Shown here: positions 24,719 to 30,828 of the stretch, piece after piece
Numbering within the stretch: position 1 is the stretch's first letter
Layout of the letters: every line of letters starts with the position of its first letter
Source: Bradyrhizobium sp.
GTDB taxonomy: Bacteria > Pseudomonadota > Alphaproteobacteria > Rhizobiales > Xanthobacteraceae
Reading direction: 5' to 3'
Assembly (NCBI GenBank): GCA_028290165.1
Contig: JAQGKJ010000290.1
Span: 1-30,828, forward strand
DNA: 30,828 nt
Program-made: the position numbers and the translations under genes
The notes under the pieces: generated by a model
Database searches by the model: none
Seen by the model: only the letters and a program-made list of their open reading frames with translations
Told to the model about the DNA's origin: nothing

Positions 24719-25195
24719 ATGATCCTGAAAAATGTTCTCGCCGCCGTCATTTTCGTCGCGCTAACGGCGTGGAGTAGTCTGTCGGTCGCGGATGAGTATC
24801 GTGCCGATGAGTTGCTCGGCCTCGATCTTCCGAAGGCGTTGCTTTCGCCGACGCCGCTCGGGCCGCCTTCCCATTTCGTGCCGGGTCCGCTCGACGCTAC
24901 CGTCGATCGCGGCAGCGAGGGCGCGCAGGCCCGCGACGAACCCAACGCGGAGCCCAAAATCGCGGAACCGAAGCCCGAGCCCAAAACCGTTGTTCGCACG
25001 ACCCGGATTGTGCCCGCGCGCGCGGACGAACGGCGTGTTACGCGTGCGCGCGCGGAAAAGCCGCGCGGCGTGGCTCAAGCGAAGCCGACGAAGCTGGCGC
25101 GGCGGCATACCAATCCGCTCGACGCCCAGGCGTTCGATACGCGGATTCAGGTGTGGCCGTGCAGGTCGGGCGGCATCTGCAACTGGAAGCGGTAA
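24719..25195 (+). CDS. Secreted Pro/Arg-rich hypothetical protein
   Basis: 158 residues with a signal peptide (MILKNVLAAVIFVALTAWSS, cleaved near SVA-D at about residue 24). The mature part starts acidic (EYRADELLGLDLPKALLSPT), passes through a repetitive Glu-Pro-Lys stretch (about 80-95) and a basic Arg/Lys-rich region, and ends with a compact motif DTRIQVWPCRSGGICNWKR containing two cysteines that may form a disulfide. AGGAGG stands just before the ATG. It is probably periplasmic; the function is unknown. The conserved-looking C-terminus suggests a short binding or anchoring segment. Confidence 0.75.
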   Translation: MILKNVLAAVIFVALTAWSSLSVADEYRADELLGLDLPKALLSPTPLGPPSHFVPGPLDATVDRGSEGAQARDEPNAEPKIAEPKPEPKTVVRTTRIVPARADERRVTRARAEKPRGVAQAKPTKLARRHTNPLDAQAFDTRIQVWPCRSGGICNWKR

Positions 25196-25217
25196 GGCGA
25201 TCGCGAAATCGTAGAGA

Positions 25218-25256
25218 TTGTAGGATGGGTTGAGCAAAGCGAAACCCATCCTACAA
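25218..25256. repeat. Palindromic intergenic repeat (perfect 14-base arms)
   Basis: TTGTAGGATGGGTT (25218-25231) and AACCCATCCTACAA (25243-25256) are perfect inverted arms around an 11-base loop. The GTAGGATGGGTT...AACCCATCCTAC form is a widespread intergenic palindrome in Bradyrhizobium-like genomes, from memory. It may also terminate the gene ending at 25195. Confidence 0.7.
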
Positions 25257-25262
25257 ATCCAT

Positions 25263-25338
25263 CCCGTCATTCCGGGCTCGTCGCCGTCATCGGGCCGCGC
25301 TTCGCGCGGACCCGTTGGCACCGGCCCGGAAATGACGG
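25263..25338. repeat. Imperfect palindromic intergenic element
   Basis: CCCGTCATTCCGGGC (25263-25277) and GCCCGGAAATGACGG (25324-25338) are inverted copies with one bulged base. The centre contains a GC-rich CCGCGCTTCGCGCGG fold. It resembles the CGTCATTCCGGG family of scattered bacterial repeats and immediately follows the previous palindrome. Confidence 0.55.
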
Positions 25339-25372
25339 TGAGCGTGCGGGCGACGAGTCATCCCCCTGTCGC

Positions 25373-25416
25373 AAAACCGTCGGCCGTGAGTCAAAAAACC
25401 GTCGGCCTGGAGTCAA
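25373..25416 (+). repeat. Two tandem 22-base repeats ahead of the phoD-like gene
   Basis: Two adjoining 22-base units (25373-25394 and 25395-25416) both begin AAAACCGTCGGCC and end GAGTCAA, differing at two or three central bases. The spacing equals two DNA turns, so regulator half-sites on one face are possible. It is 45 bases before the ATG at 25461. It does not match the Pho box as I know it. Confidence 0.6.
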
Positions 25417-25460
25417 GTTGAGCGGGCAACCTCCGTCGTGATTCGACGAGGGTGCCGGCA

Positions 25461-26726
25461 ATGGCGATTGCGATACGCGCGAAGCAAGATGTGACCCGGC
25501 GGTATCTGCTGGTCAGGTCGGCATCATCGGTCGCGCTGGCGGGATTGGGAAGTCTCGCCGGACCTTATCTCAGCCGCGCCGCGGATCGCCCGCGGATCGC
25601 GAGCGGAATTACCTCGGGCGATGTGTCCGCGGGCTCGGCGGTGGTGTGGGCGAGAGCCGACCGGCCGGCACGCATGCGGGTGGAATGCTCGACGCTCGAA
25701 AGCTTCAAGACCATCCTTCGCGTCGCATCGGCAGACGCGTTGCCGGAGCATGACTTCACGTCGAAAGTGCTGCTCGAAGGTCTGCCGCCCGGGCAGGATA
25801 TTTTCTACCGGGTGCGGTTCGAGGACATCGGGGGAATACCTGGCGAAACCCAGGTCGGCCATTTCCGGACCGCGCCGGCGGACAAGAACTCGATCTCGTT
25901 TGTCTGGTCCGGCGATACCGCAGGGCAGGGTTGGGGCATCGATCCTGCCCGCGGCGGCATGCGAACCTACAAGACCATGCTCGAAAACCGTCCGGATTTC
26001 TTCATTCATTCCGGCGATCACATCTATGCGGACTGCCCCATCCCCACCGAGTTGAAACTGCCTGACGGCCGCACTTGGCGCAATATCGTCACGGAAGACA
26101 AATCAACCGTTGCGCATAGCCTCACGCAGTTTCGCGGCAACTACAAATACAACCTGCTCGACGCCAATCTGCGCGCCTTTAACGCTGAGGTCCCGATGTT
26201 CGCGCAGTGGGACGATCATGAAGTCACCAACGACTGGTCGCCGATCGGTACCGCCGACGAGACCGGGTACGCCGAGGACGGCACATCCCGCCTGGTTGCG
26301 CGTGCCCGCAGGGCGTTTTTCGAATTCATGCCGATCCGCAGCATTCCCGGGCAGGAGGGCCGGGTCTATCGAAAAATCGGATACGGGCCGCTGCTGGATG
26401 TCTTCCTGATCGACATGCGCAGCTACCGCGATTCCACCTGGAACAAGCGCGACGACCGTAGCGACACTTTTATCCTTGGCCCGATGCAACTGGCCTGGTT
26501 GAAGCGCGAACTCGCGGCTTCCGATGCCACCTGGAAAGTCATCGCCGCAGACCTGCCGATCGGGTTGGTCAGGGGGCTGCAGTTCTTCGGCCGCGTCGAT
26601 ATCGACGGCCGGTCCGGCGCCATGACGGTAACGCTGAAAGACGTCGACAATCGCGATCTATGGTCGGTCGAGATTGCGCCGCAGCCGGACGCGCGGCCGG
26701 GCAGGCTGCTCGCCCAGCACATCTGA
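25461..26726 (+). pseudogene. phoD: PhoD-type alkaline phosphatase with internal deletion, probably inactive
   Basis: 421 residues from the ATG at 25461 (GAGGG eight bases upstream). It has a Tat-type signal (TRRYLLVRSASSVALAGLGS) ending near RAA, an N-terminal beta domain, and metal-site motifs SGDHIYAD (184-191) and WDDHEVTNDW (250-259). The reading frame then goes from AADLPIGL straight to GLQFFGRVDIDGRSG at about residues 369-373. Family members I remember carry roughly 100 or more residues there, including the LTADVHY-type metal-binding block. That block is absent, so the metal site should be incomplete. Frame is kept and the C-terminal strands (MTVTLKDVDNRDLW) are intact, pointing to an in-frame deletion near 26565-26577. 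The product would be a Tat-exported phosphodiester/monoester hydrolase if functional. Annotated as a likely pseudogene. Confidence 0.75.
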
Positions 26727-26749
26727 GCTATTCAGCTTATCATGCCGGC

Positions 26750-26878
26750 TCAGCGCGCCACGAGCAGATAGCCGCCGAGCACCAGCAGCATCGAGAGTGC
26801 GATGAGCGCGCCGACCACGCCGGTGACGATCGCGAACAATTGGTTGGCCTCCAGCCACCGTCGCAATGCCTTGACCAT
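26750..26878 (-). CDS. Tiny single-helix membrane protein
   Basis: 42 residues from the ATG at 26878, preceded by AGG at about ten bases: a basic N-terminus (MVKALRRWLEANQ) and one long hydrophobic helix (LFAIVTGVVGALIALSMLLV) ending GGYLLVAR. It looks like a small inner-membrane protein, similar in shape to many stress- or complex-associated microproteins. No family was recognised. It lies alone between the phoD-like gene and the aldo/keto reductase gene. Confidence 0.5.
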   Translation of the reverse strand: MVKALRRWLEANQLFAIVTGVVGALIALSMLLVLGGYLLVAR

Positions 26879-27030
26879 TCTGTGACCTAACCCGATCTTG
26901 ATTTGGAGACTGCGCTGCCGGCAGACTATACGCCGGATACGCTGTCTGATCTTGCCTTTCAACGCAACGCCCGTCCACGCGGCAGCCCCGGTCGTTCATC
27001 CCGGCGGTCTCAGGCCTTCAAGGAGTCATC

Positions 27031-27849
27031 ATGGAATATCTGCAAACCCAGGGCATCAGCCTGCCGCGGCTTGGGCTCGGCACCTTTCGCATGCAGGGCG
27101 ACGTCTGCCGCGCGGCGGTCGAAAGTGCGCTTGGTCTCGGCTATCGGCATATCGACACCGCCGAAATGTATGGCAACGAGGAGGCCATTGGCGATGCGAT
27201 TGCCGCCGCCCGCGTCGCGCGTCAGGATCTGCACGTCACCACCAAGGTCTGGCACGAAAACCTCGCCCCGGATGCGATCCGCGGGGCGTTCGACGCCAGC
27301 CTGAAAAAACTGAAGCTCGATCATGTCGATCTCTATCTGGTGCACTGGCCGTCCAGGAACATGAACCTGCCGGCCATGTTCGAGACCCTGATGAAGCTGA
27401 AAGCTGAGGGCCGCACCCGCGCCATCGGCGTTGCCAATTTCAACGTCGCGCTCTTGAAGACGGTGGTCGAGGAGATCGGGGCGCCGATCGCCTGCAACCA
27501 GATCGAATACCATGTGATGCTCGACCAGACCCCGGTGCGCACATATCTGGCCGCGAAATCGATTCCGCTGGTGGCCTATTGCCCGCTGGCGCAGGGCCGC
27601 ACCGCTTCCGATCCGACGCTGATGGCGATCGGCCGCAAGCATGGCGCCAGCGCCGCTCAGGTGGCGCTGAAATGGCTGCTCGACCAGGACGGCGTTGCCG
27701 CGATCCCGAAGGCGTCGCGCGCCGAGAGCCAAAAGGCCAATCTCGACGCGCTGAATTTCGGGCTCGACGACGAGGACATGCAGGCGATCGCGGGACTGCC
27801 GAAAAACCAGCGCTGCGTGAATCCCGGTTTCGCCCCGGCGTGGGATTAG
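27031..27849 (+). CDS. Aldo/keto reductase (2,5-diketo-D-gluconate reductase type)
   Basis: 272 residues of the AKR superfamily, a (beta/alpha)8 barrel using NADPH. The catalytic tetrad is Asp42 and Tyr47 (HIDTAEMYGNE), Lys72 (TTKVW) and His105 (LVHWP). Substrate-side motifs GVANFN and IACNQIEYH are present, and a cofactor-site segment IPKASRAESQKANLD is near the C-terminus. It resembles DkgB-type enzymes, which reduce diketogluconate and also detoxify methylglyoxal and other aldehydes. AAGGAG precedes the ATG. It is monocistronic. The physiological substrate is unknown; general aldehyde detoxification is the safest reading. Confidence 0.92.
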   Translation: MEYLQTQGISLPRLGLGTFRMQGDVCRAAVESALGLGYRHIDTAEMYGNEEAIGDAIAAARVARQDLHVTTKVWHENLAPDAIRGAFDASLKKLKLDHVDLYLVHWPSRNMNLPAMFETLMKLKAEGRTRAIGVANFNVALLKTVVEEIGAPIACNQIEYHVMLDQTPVRTYLAAKSIPLVAYCPLAQGRTASDPTLMAIGRKHGASAAQVALKWLLDQDGVAAIPKASRAESQKANLDALNFGLDDEDMQAIAGLPKNQRCVNPGFAPAWD

Positions 27850-27992
27850 GGCAAGGTCGTCATCCCTGCGTAACGGCTTCGCCCGTCATCCCCGCGTGCG
27901 TGCAACTGGGCTCATCGCTGGAGGCGCGCGCAAGAGCGCGCTCCTCAGGACGACGGCGGGGTATGCGGACAGAAAAGCAGGGTATGCGGGAT

Positions 27993-28024
27993 AAAAAAGG
28001 AATGGCCCCTTGCGGGGCCATTCC
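27993..28024 (-). terminator. Rho-independent terminator of the His-rich protein gene
   Basis: On the minus strand an 11-base stem GGAATGGCCCC/GGGGCCATTCC (28024-27999) with a four-base loop is followed directly by six T residues (27998-27993). It lies 12 bases beyond the stop of the gene at 28036-28257 and is a textbook intrinsic terminator. Confidence 0.9.
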
Positions 28025-28035
28025 TGTGTCGGCCT

Positions 28036-28257
28036 TTAGTATTCGTGGTGACGATGCTTGATGACCACCACCTTGTCCGCGTGGCGATTGCGCCAGCCTT
28101 CGTGCCAGCCGTGATCGCGATGTTCGCGGAACTCGGCGCGCGCGCCCGGCCGGTCATGGTCGCGATGCTTGATCACCACATCCTCAGCGCTCGCAATCGA
28201 CGGCGCCGCGACGGCGATCGCGCCAAGGGCGGCGATGACGTATCCAAGCTTCTTCAT
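28036..28257 (-). CDS. Small His-rich periplasmic protein
   Basis: 73 residues from the ATG at 28257 (GGAGGAGAACAAT upstream); the frame is open further but the longer version lacks signals. A clear signal peptide (MKKLGYVIAALGAIAVAAPS ending IASA) is followed by a mature 49-residue chain rich in His, Arg and Asp. The motif VVIKHR occurs twice, once after the signal and once at the end (KVVVIKHRHHEY). The many histidines suggest metal binding, but no known metal chaperone motif is present. A GGAAC-N17-TGTT element upstream hints at stress control, and a strong terminator follows, so it is a single-gene unit likely to be well expressed. Confidence 0.8.
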   Translation of the reverse strand: MKKLGYVIAALGAIAVAAPSIASAEDVVIKHRDHDRPGARAEFREHRDHGWHEGWRNRHADKVVVIKHRHHEY

Positions 28258-28285
28258 ATTGTTCTCCTCCGTTGAACGAGGATTA

Positions 28286-28311
28286 AACATCTGGGCCCCA
28301 GGGAACGTTCC
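28286..28311 (-). promoter_or_regulatory. EcfG-like promoter candidate for the His-rich protein gene
   Basis: On the minus strand GGAAC (28311-28307), 17 bases, TGTT (28289-28286), one mismatch from the consensus. It is 29 bases from the ATG. A perfect palindrome GGGAACGTTCCC (28301-28312) overlaps the -35 part and could be an independent site. Confidence 0.4.
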
Positions 28312-28384
28312 CGGGGAACTCCAGGAGAATTCTGAACGGTTGTTCAGCAACGGCGAACTTGCGCGGTGTCAGCGCGCTCGTTCG

Positions 28385-28837
28385 CTATTTGCATTCATGC
28401 TGCGACGGGGTCGGGTTGCCATTGTCGGTGAATTTGCCGTCCTTGATGCTGTATTCTTCCTTCTGGTTGCGATTATACATCGCGCGCATGGTCCCATCGG
28501 GCTGCATGATGAGTCCGTACTCGCGGATTTGTTTGAGTCCCGGGAACTGAACGCGCAAATTCAGCATGCCATCTCCGGAAACCACCGCGCTGAGGATCTG
28601 GGCTTCGTCGGTGCTGTCGCCGAAGTTGCGCCGGTGCACGACCCGGCCGCCGGGCGTAATCTCATAGGCAAGCACTGTGCCTTTGTTTCTGTCGGGCGGG
28701 AGCGAACAGTCCAGCGACCACGATCCGATCAATCCCCACTTGCGCGTGGTCTCCGCCACCGTTTCGGCGGATGCGTTAACGGGGAGCATCAGCGAAAACA
28801 GCATCGTCAGCGCCAGCGCTCTCAAATGCCCGTTCAA
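28385..28837 (-). CDS. Secreted hypothetical protein (beta-rich)
   Basis: 150 residues if started at the TTG at 28837, which has GGAG six bases upstream and gives a good signal peptide (MNGHLRALALTMLFSLMLPV ending NASA). A longer frame back to 28921 is open but would bury the signal. The mature part begins near ETVAETTRKWGLIGSWSLDC and carries alternating strands with GTVLAYEITPGGRVVHRRNF and REYGLIMQPDGTMRAMYNRN, suggesting a small beta-barrel or lipocalin-like fold. Two cysteines (SLDCS and the C-terminal HECK) may form a disulfide. The function is unknown. It may act in the periplasm. Confidence 0.72.
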   Translation of the reverse strand: MNGHLRALALTMLFSLMLPVNASAETVAETTRKWGLIGSWSLDCSLPPDRNKGTVLAYEITPGGRVVHRRNFGDSTDEAQILSAVVSGDGMLNLRVQFPGLKQIREYGLIMQPDGTMRAMYNRNQKEEYSIKDGKFTDNGNPTPSQHECK

Positions 28838-28921
28838 ATTCCGCTCCGCGTCAGTGAAAGCAGTTGTTGTCGGAATTTTAGCATTTCGATGTCCGCGCAA
28901 TCCGCCGATATCAATCGGCAT

Positions 28922-30163
28922 TTACACCCGTACCCGCGCTTCCACGTTCGCGCTCCGCGCCGGCACGCCGAACTCTTTTCGGCACACCTCGGCGAGCACG
29001 GCGACGCCTTCGCGGATCTGCTCATGCGATGGGCTGGCAAAACACAGCCGCAACCGGCTGCCGGCATAGGCCTTGTCGGTGGACCACTCCGGCCCCGGAT
29101 TGATGGCGACGCCGGCGGCAAGTGCTGCCTGGTACAGCTTCAGGGTATCGACGTTGTCCGGCAGTTTCACCCACAGGAAGATGCCGCCTTTGGGATCTTC
29201 GAATTCCGCTGATGTTCCGAACTGCTCGTTGAGCGCTTCCATCAGCGTGTCGAGCTTGGCGCGCAGACCGCGCGTCAATTTCGGCACGTGGCTGACAAAA
29301 TGCGGCGCGCAATATTCCGCCAGCACCATCTGCTCGAGCGCACCCGACCCGGCATCGGTCTTCAGCGCCAGCATCCGCGCCAGCATCGCCCAAGGGGCCA
29401 CGATGAAGCCGACTCGCAGCGCCGGCGCGATCGATTTTGAAAATGAGCCGATGTGGATGACGTCGCCATTCCTGCTCATCGAGTACAGCGCGGGCGGGCG
29501 CTTGCCGTCCCAGATCAAATCGGCATAGCAATCGTCCTCGAAGATCGGCACGCCGTATGCTTGCGAAAGCCTCAAAAGTTCGACACGGCGCGTCTCGGGC
29601 ATGATGGTGCCGGTCGGGTTCTGCACGGTCGGAATGGTGTAGATATATTTCGGCGTGATGCCGCGTGCCCTGAGGTCGCCGAGCGCCGTTGCCAGCGCGT
29701 CCAGCCGCATGCCGTCCTGGTCGAGCGGAATGCCGACCACGTTGACCCCAAGCCGCGTCAGCCGGTTCAGCGCGCCCTGATAGGTGTCCCGCTCGATAAT
29801 GACGGTATCGCCGCGCGCCAGCAGCGTCGCGTTGACGAGGTCGAGCGCCTGCAGTGATCCGGAGACGATCAGAATGTCGTCGGCGGCGCAGTCGATCCCG
29901 GCGTCGCGCTTCAGTTTTCCCGTCAAAAATTCGCGCAGCGGACGATAGCCCTGCGGGCCGCTGGCAAGCCCGTAGGTGGCGAGCGTCTTGCCCTCGCGCC
30001 TGAGCACCGCGCTGACGGCGTCGATCAGGCCATCGACCGGAACCTGGTCGGGATCGTTATTGCCGCCCACAAAGCTGTATTTTGCAAGCCCCGTCCACTT
30101 CGCCGCGGGCGCGGGCAATCCGGCAGGCAGCAGTGGCGCGAAGTCGAACGATGCGGAGGTCAT
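28922..30163 (-). CDS. PLP-dependent class I/II aminotransferase (2-aminoadipate aminotransferase-like)
   Basis: 413 residues of fold type I aminotransferase. The cofactor lysine is Lys243 in GSFSKSIAPALRVG. NPTG (182-185), EDDCYADL (209-216) and the C-terminal arginine in SRLRLCFA (which binds the substrate carboxylate) are present. The sequence resembles the LysN/ARO8/MocR-tail group that transaminates 2-aminoadipate, aromatic or branched-chain amino acids. No N-terminal GntR helix-turn-helix is present, so it is an enzyme, not a MocR regulator. The ATG at 30163 is followed by MTSASFDFAP. It is divergent from ribB. Exact substrate not readable. Confidence 0.9.
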   Translation of the reverse strand: MTSASFDFAPLLPAGLPAPAAKWTGLAKYSFVGGNNDPDQVPVDGLIDAVSAVLRREGKTLATYGLASGPQGYRPLREFLTGKLKRDAGIDCAADDILIVSGSLQALDLVNATLLARGDTVIIERDTYQGALNRLTRLGVNVVGIPLDQDGMRLDALATALGDLRARGITPKYIYTIPTVQNPTGTIMPETRRVELLRLSQAYGVPIFEDDCYADLIWDGKRPPALYSMSRNGDVIHIGSFSKSIAPALRVGFIVAPWAMLARMLALKTDAGSGALEQMVLAEYCAPHFVSHVPKLTRGLRAKLDTLMEALNEQFGTSAEFEDPKGGIFLWVKLPDNVDTLKLYQAALAAGVAINPGPEWSTDKAYAGSRLRLCFASPSHEQIREGVAVLAEVCRKEFGVPARSANVEARVRV

Positions 30164-30368
30164 GGACGGCGTCTCCCTTACTTCTTCTTATTGGCGGCTT
30201 CCGACCATGGCGATTGAGACCGGACCTCGTCAACGATTTTTCCGGTCCAGGCCCGCTCCAGCGGGGCCGTTCACGGTGCGACGCCAGGGCCGTTCTGACC
30301 TGCGTAATGACGCTGGCGCGGGCGCACGAGTCCGGCTAATGCTCCCAGCACCCAAGCGAGACCCCAAG

Positions 30369-30828
30369 ATGGCCGATCCGATCCAGGAAGTCCTGCAAGC
30401 CTTTGCCCACGGCGAACTCGTGGTGGTCACCGATGACGACGACCGCGAAGGCGAGGGCGATCTGATTGTCGCGGCGTCGCTCTGCACCGCCGAAAAGATG
30501 GCGTTCATCATCCGCCACTCCTCGGGCATCGTCTTCGCGCCGATCACCACCGAGGACGCGCGGCGGCTGCGGCTCGATCCCATGGTGGCGCATAACGAGT
30601 CCAGCCACACCACGGCCTTTACAGTCTCGATCGACTACAAGCCCGATGGCGGTACCGGGATTTCAGCGGACGAACGCGCCTCCTGCTGCCGCGCGCTGGC
30701 CAATCCGAACGCCGGCGCTAGTGATTTCGCGCGGCCCGGCCACGTGTTTCCGTTGATCGCACGCGACGGCGGCGTGCTGCTGCGCTCCGGCCATACCGAG
30801 GCCGCGGTCGATCTCTGCAAGCTAAGCG
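30369..30828 (+). CDS. ribB: 3,4-dihydroxy-2-butanone 4-phosphate synthase, 5' part (runs off window)
   Basis: 153 residues are visible, open to the edge. DHBP synthase converts ribulose 5-phosphate to DHBP and formate in riboflavin synthesis. Signature motifs are DDDDREGEGDLIVAAS (acidic metal/substrate loop), RHSSGIVFAPIT, the HTTAFTVSIDY region, the GTGISADERA segment, and ARPGHVFPL and RSGHTEAAVDL (catalytic His and Glu). The ATG at 30369 has only a weak purine stretch before it. The downstream part is outside the window, so a fusion to RibA cannot be judged. No FMN riboswitch consensus was found in the 200 bases upstream; a GACCGGA/TCCGGTC stem (30218-30224 and 30241-30247) is the only structure noted. 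Confidence 0.93.
   Translation, partial: MADPIQEVLQAFAHGELVVVTDDDDREGEGDLIVAASLCTAEKMAFIIRHSSGIVFAPITTEDARRLRLDPMVAHNESSHTTAFTVSIDYKPDGGTGISADERASCCRALANPNAGASDFARPGHVFPLIARDGGVLLRSGHTEAAVDLCKLS

Noticed and set aside
24508..24777. Open frame of 89 codons between the Ehr-type operon promoter and the secreted protein gene
   Set aside because: Its 3' third overlaps the signal-peptide region of the well-supported gene at 24719 in another frame, it covers the nested hairpin, and its composition is not protein-like.
27850..27990. Possible CRISPR-like or tandem array after the aldo/keto reductase gene
   Set aside because: Only short CGTCATCCC and GGTATGCGG duplications occur, without regular units or spacers; this looks like a degenerate intergenic palindrome.
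30164..30368. FMN riboswitch ahead of ribB
   Set aside because: The conserved RFN core sequences could not be found in the interval; only a 7-base stem is visible.

Overview
The window reads as chromosomal DNA of a Bradyrhizobium/Rhodopseudomonas-type alphaproteobacterium (Nitrobacteraceae). The grounds are high GC, third-position G/C bias in every convincing gene, several small proteins of a kind typical of that group, three sites resembling EcfG general-stress promoters, and short palindromic intergenic repeats. No rRNA, tRNA, CRISPR array, insertion sequence or prophage was recognised. All functional calls are by eye from the sequence.

Region 1 (1-8.5 kb) is a sulfonate-type catabolic locus. 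A seven-gene minus-strand operon runs permease, permease, ATPase, periplasmic binding protein, an HpsN-like member of the histidinol dehydrogenase family, an SDR dehydrogenase and a zinc-type alcohol dehydrogenase. A divergent LacI-family regulator and two perfect TGAAA/TTTCA palindromes lie at the head. The best reading is uptake of 2,3-dihydroxypropane-1-sulfonate (DHPS) or a close relative and its oxidation to sulfolactate. The C-terminal half of an MFS transporter enters from the left edge and converges on the operon. Region 2 (8.7-12.2 kb) has a LysR regulator divergent from a YeiH-type putative sulfate/sulfite exporter, a HEAT-repeat remnant and an aspartate-dehydrogenase-family gene, which fits the sulfur theme.

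Region 3 (12.2-16 kb) is a patch of small stress-type genes: a membrane-anchored charged protein, a frameshifted small gene, a secreted Cys-rich protein, a YciF-like ferritin-fold protein, a host-attachment-family protein and a small conserved protein. At least two have GGAAC-N16/17-CGTT promoters.

Region 4 (16.0-24.5 kb) is the most interesting. A tightly overlapping minus-strand operon encodes an XRE regulator and a complex I / group 4 hydrogenase-like membrane complex (HyfB-, C-, E-, F-, G- and I-like), followed by a four-helix membrane protein. The large subunit lacks the nickel-binding CxxC motifs, so this is an energy-converting-hydrogenase-related (Ehr) type complex of unknown reaction. 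A close paralogue of the XRE regulator sits at the far end, pointing at the operon.

Region 5 (24.5-30.8 kb) is a mixed neighbourhood: a secreted basic/proline-rich protein, a repeat-rich intergenic stretch, an internally deleted PhoD-type phosphatase, a tiny membrane protein, an aldo/keto reductase, a His-rich periplasmic protein with a strong terminator, a secreted hypothetical protein, a class I/II aminotransferase, and the start of ribB (DHBP synthase), which runs off the right edge.
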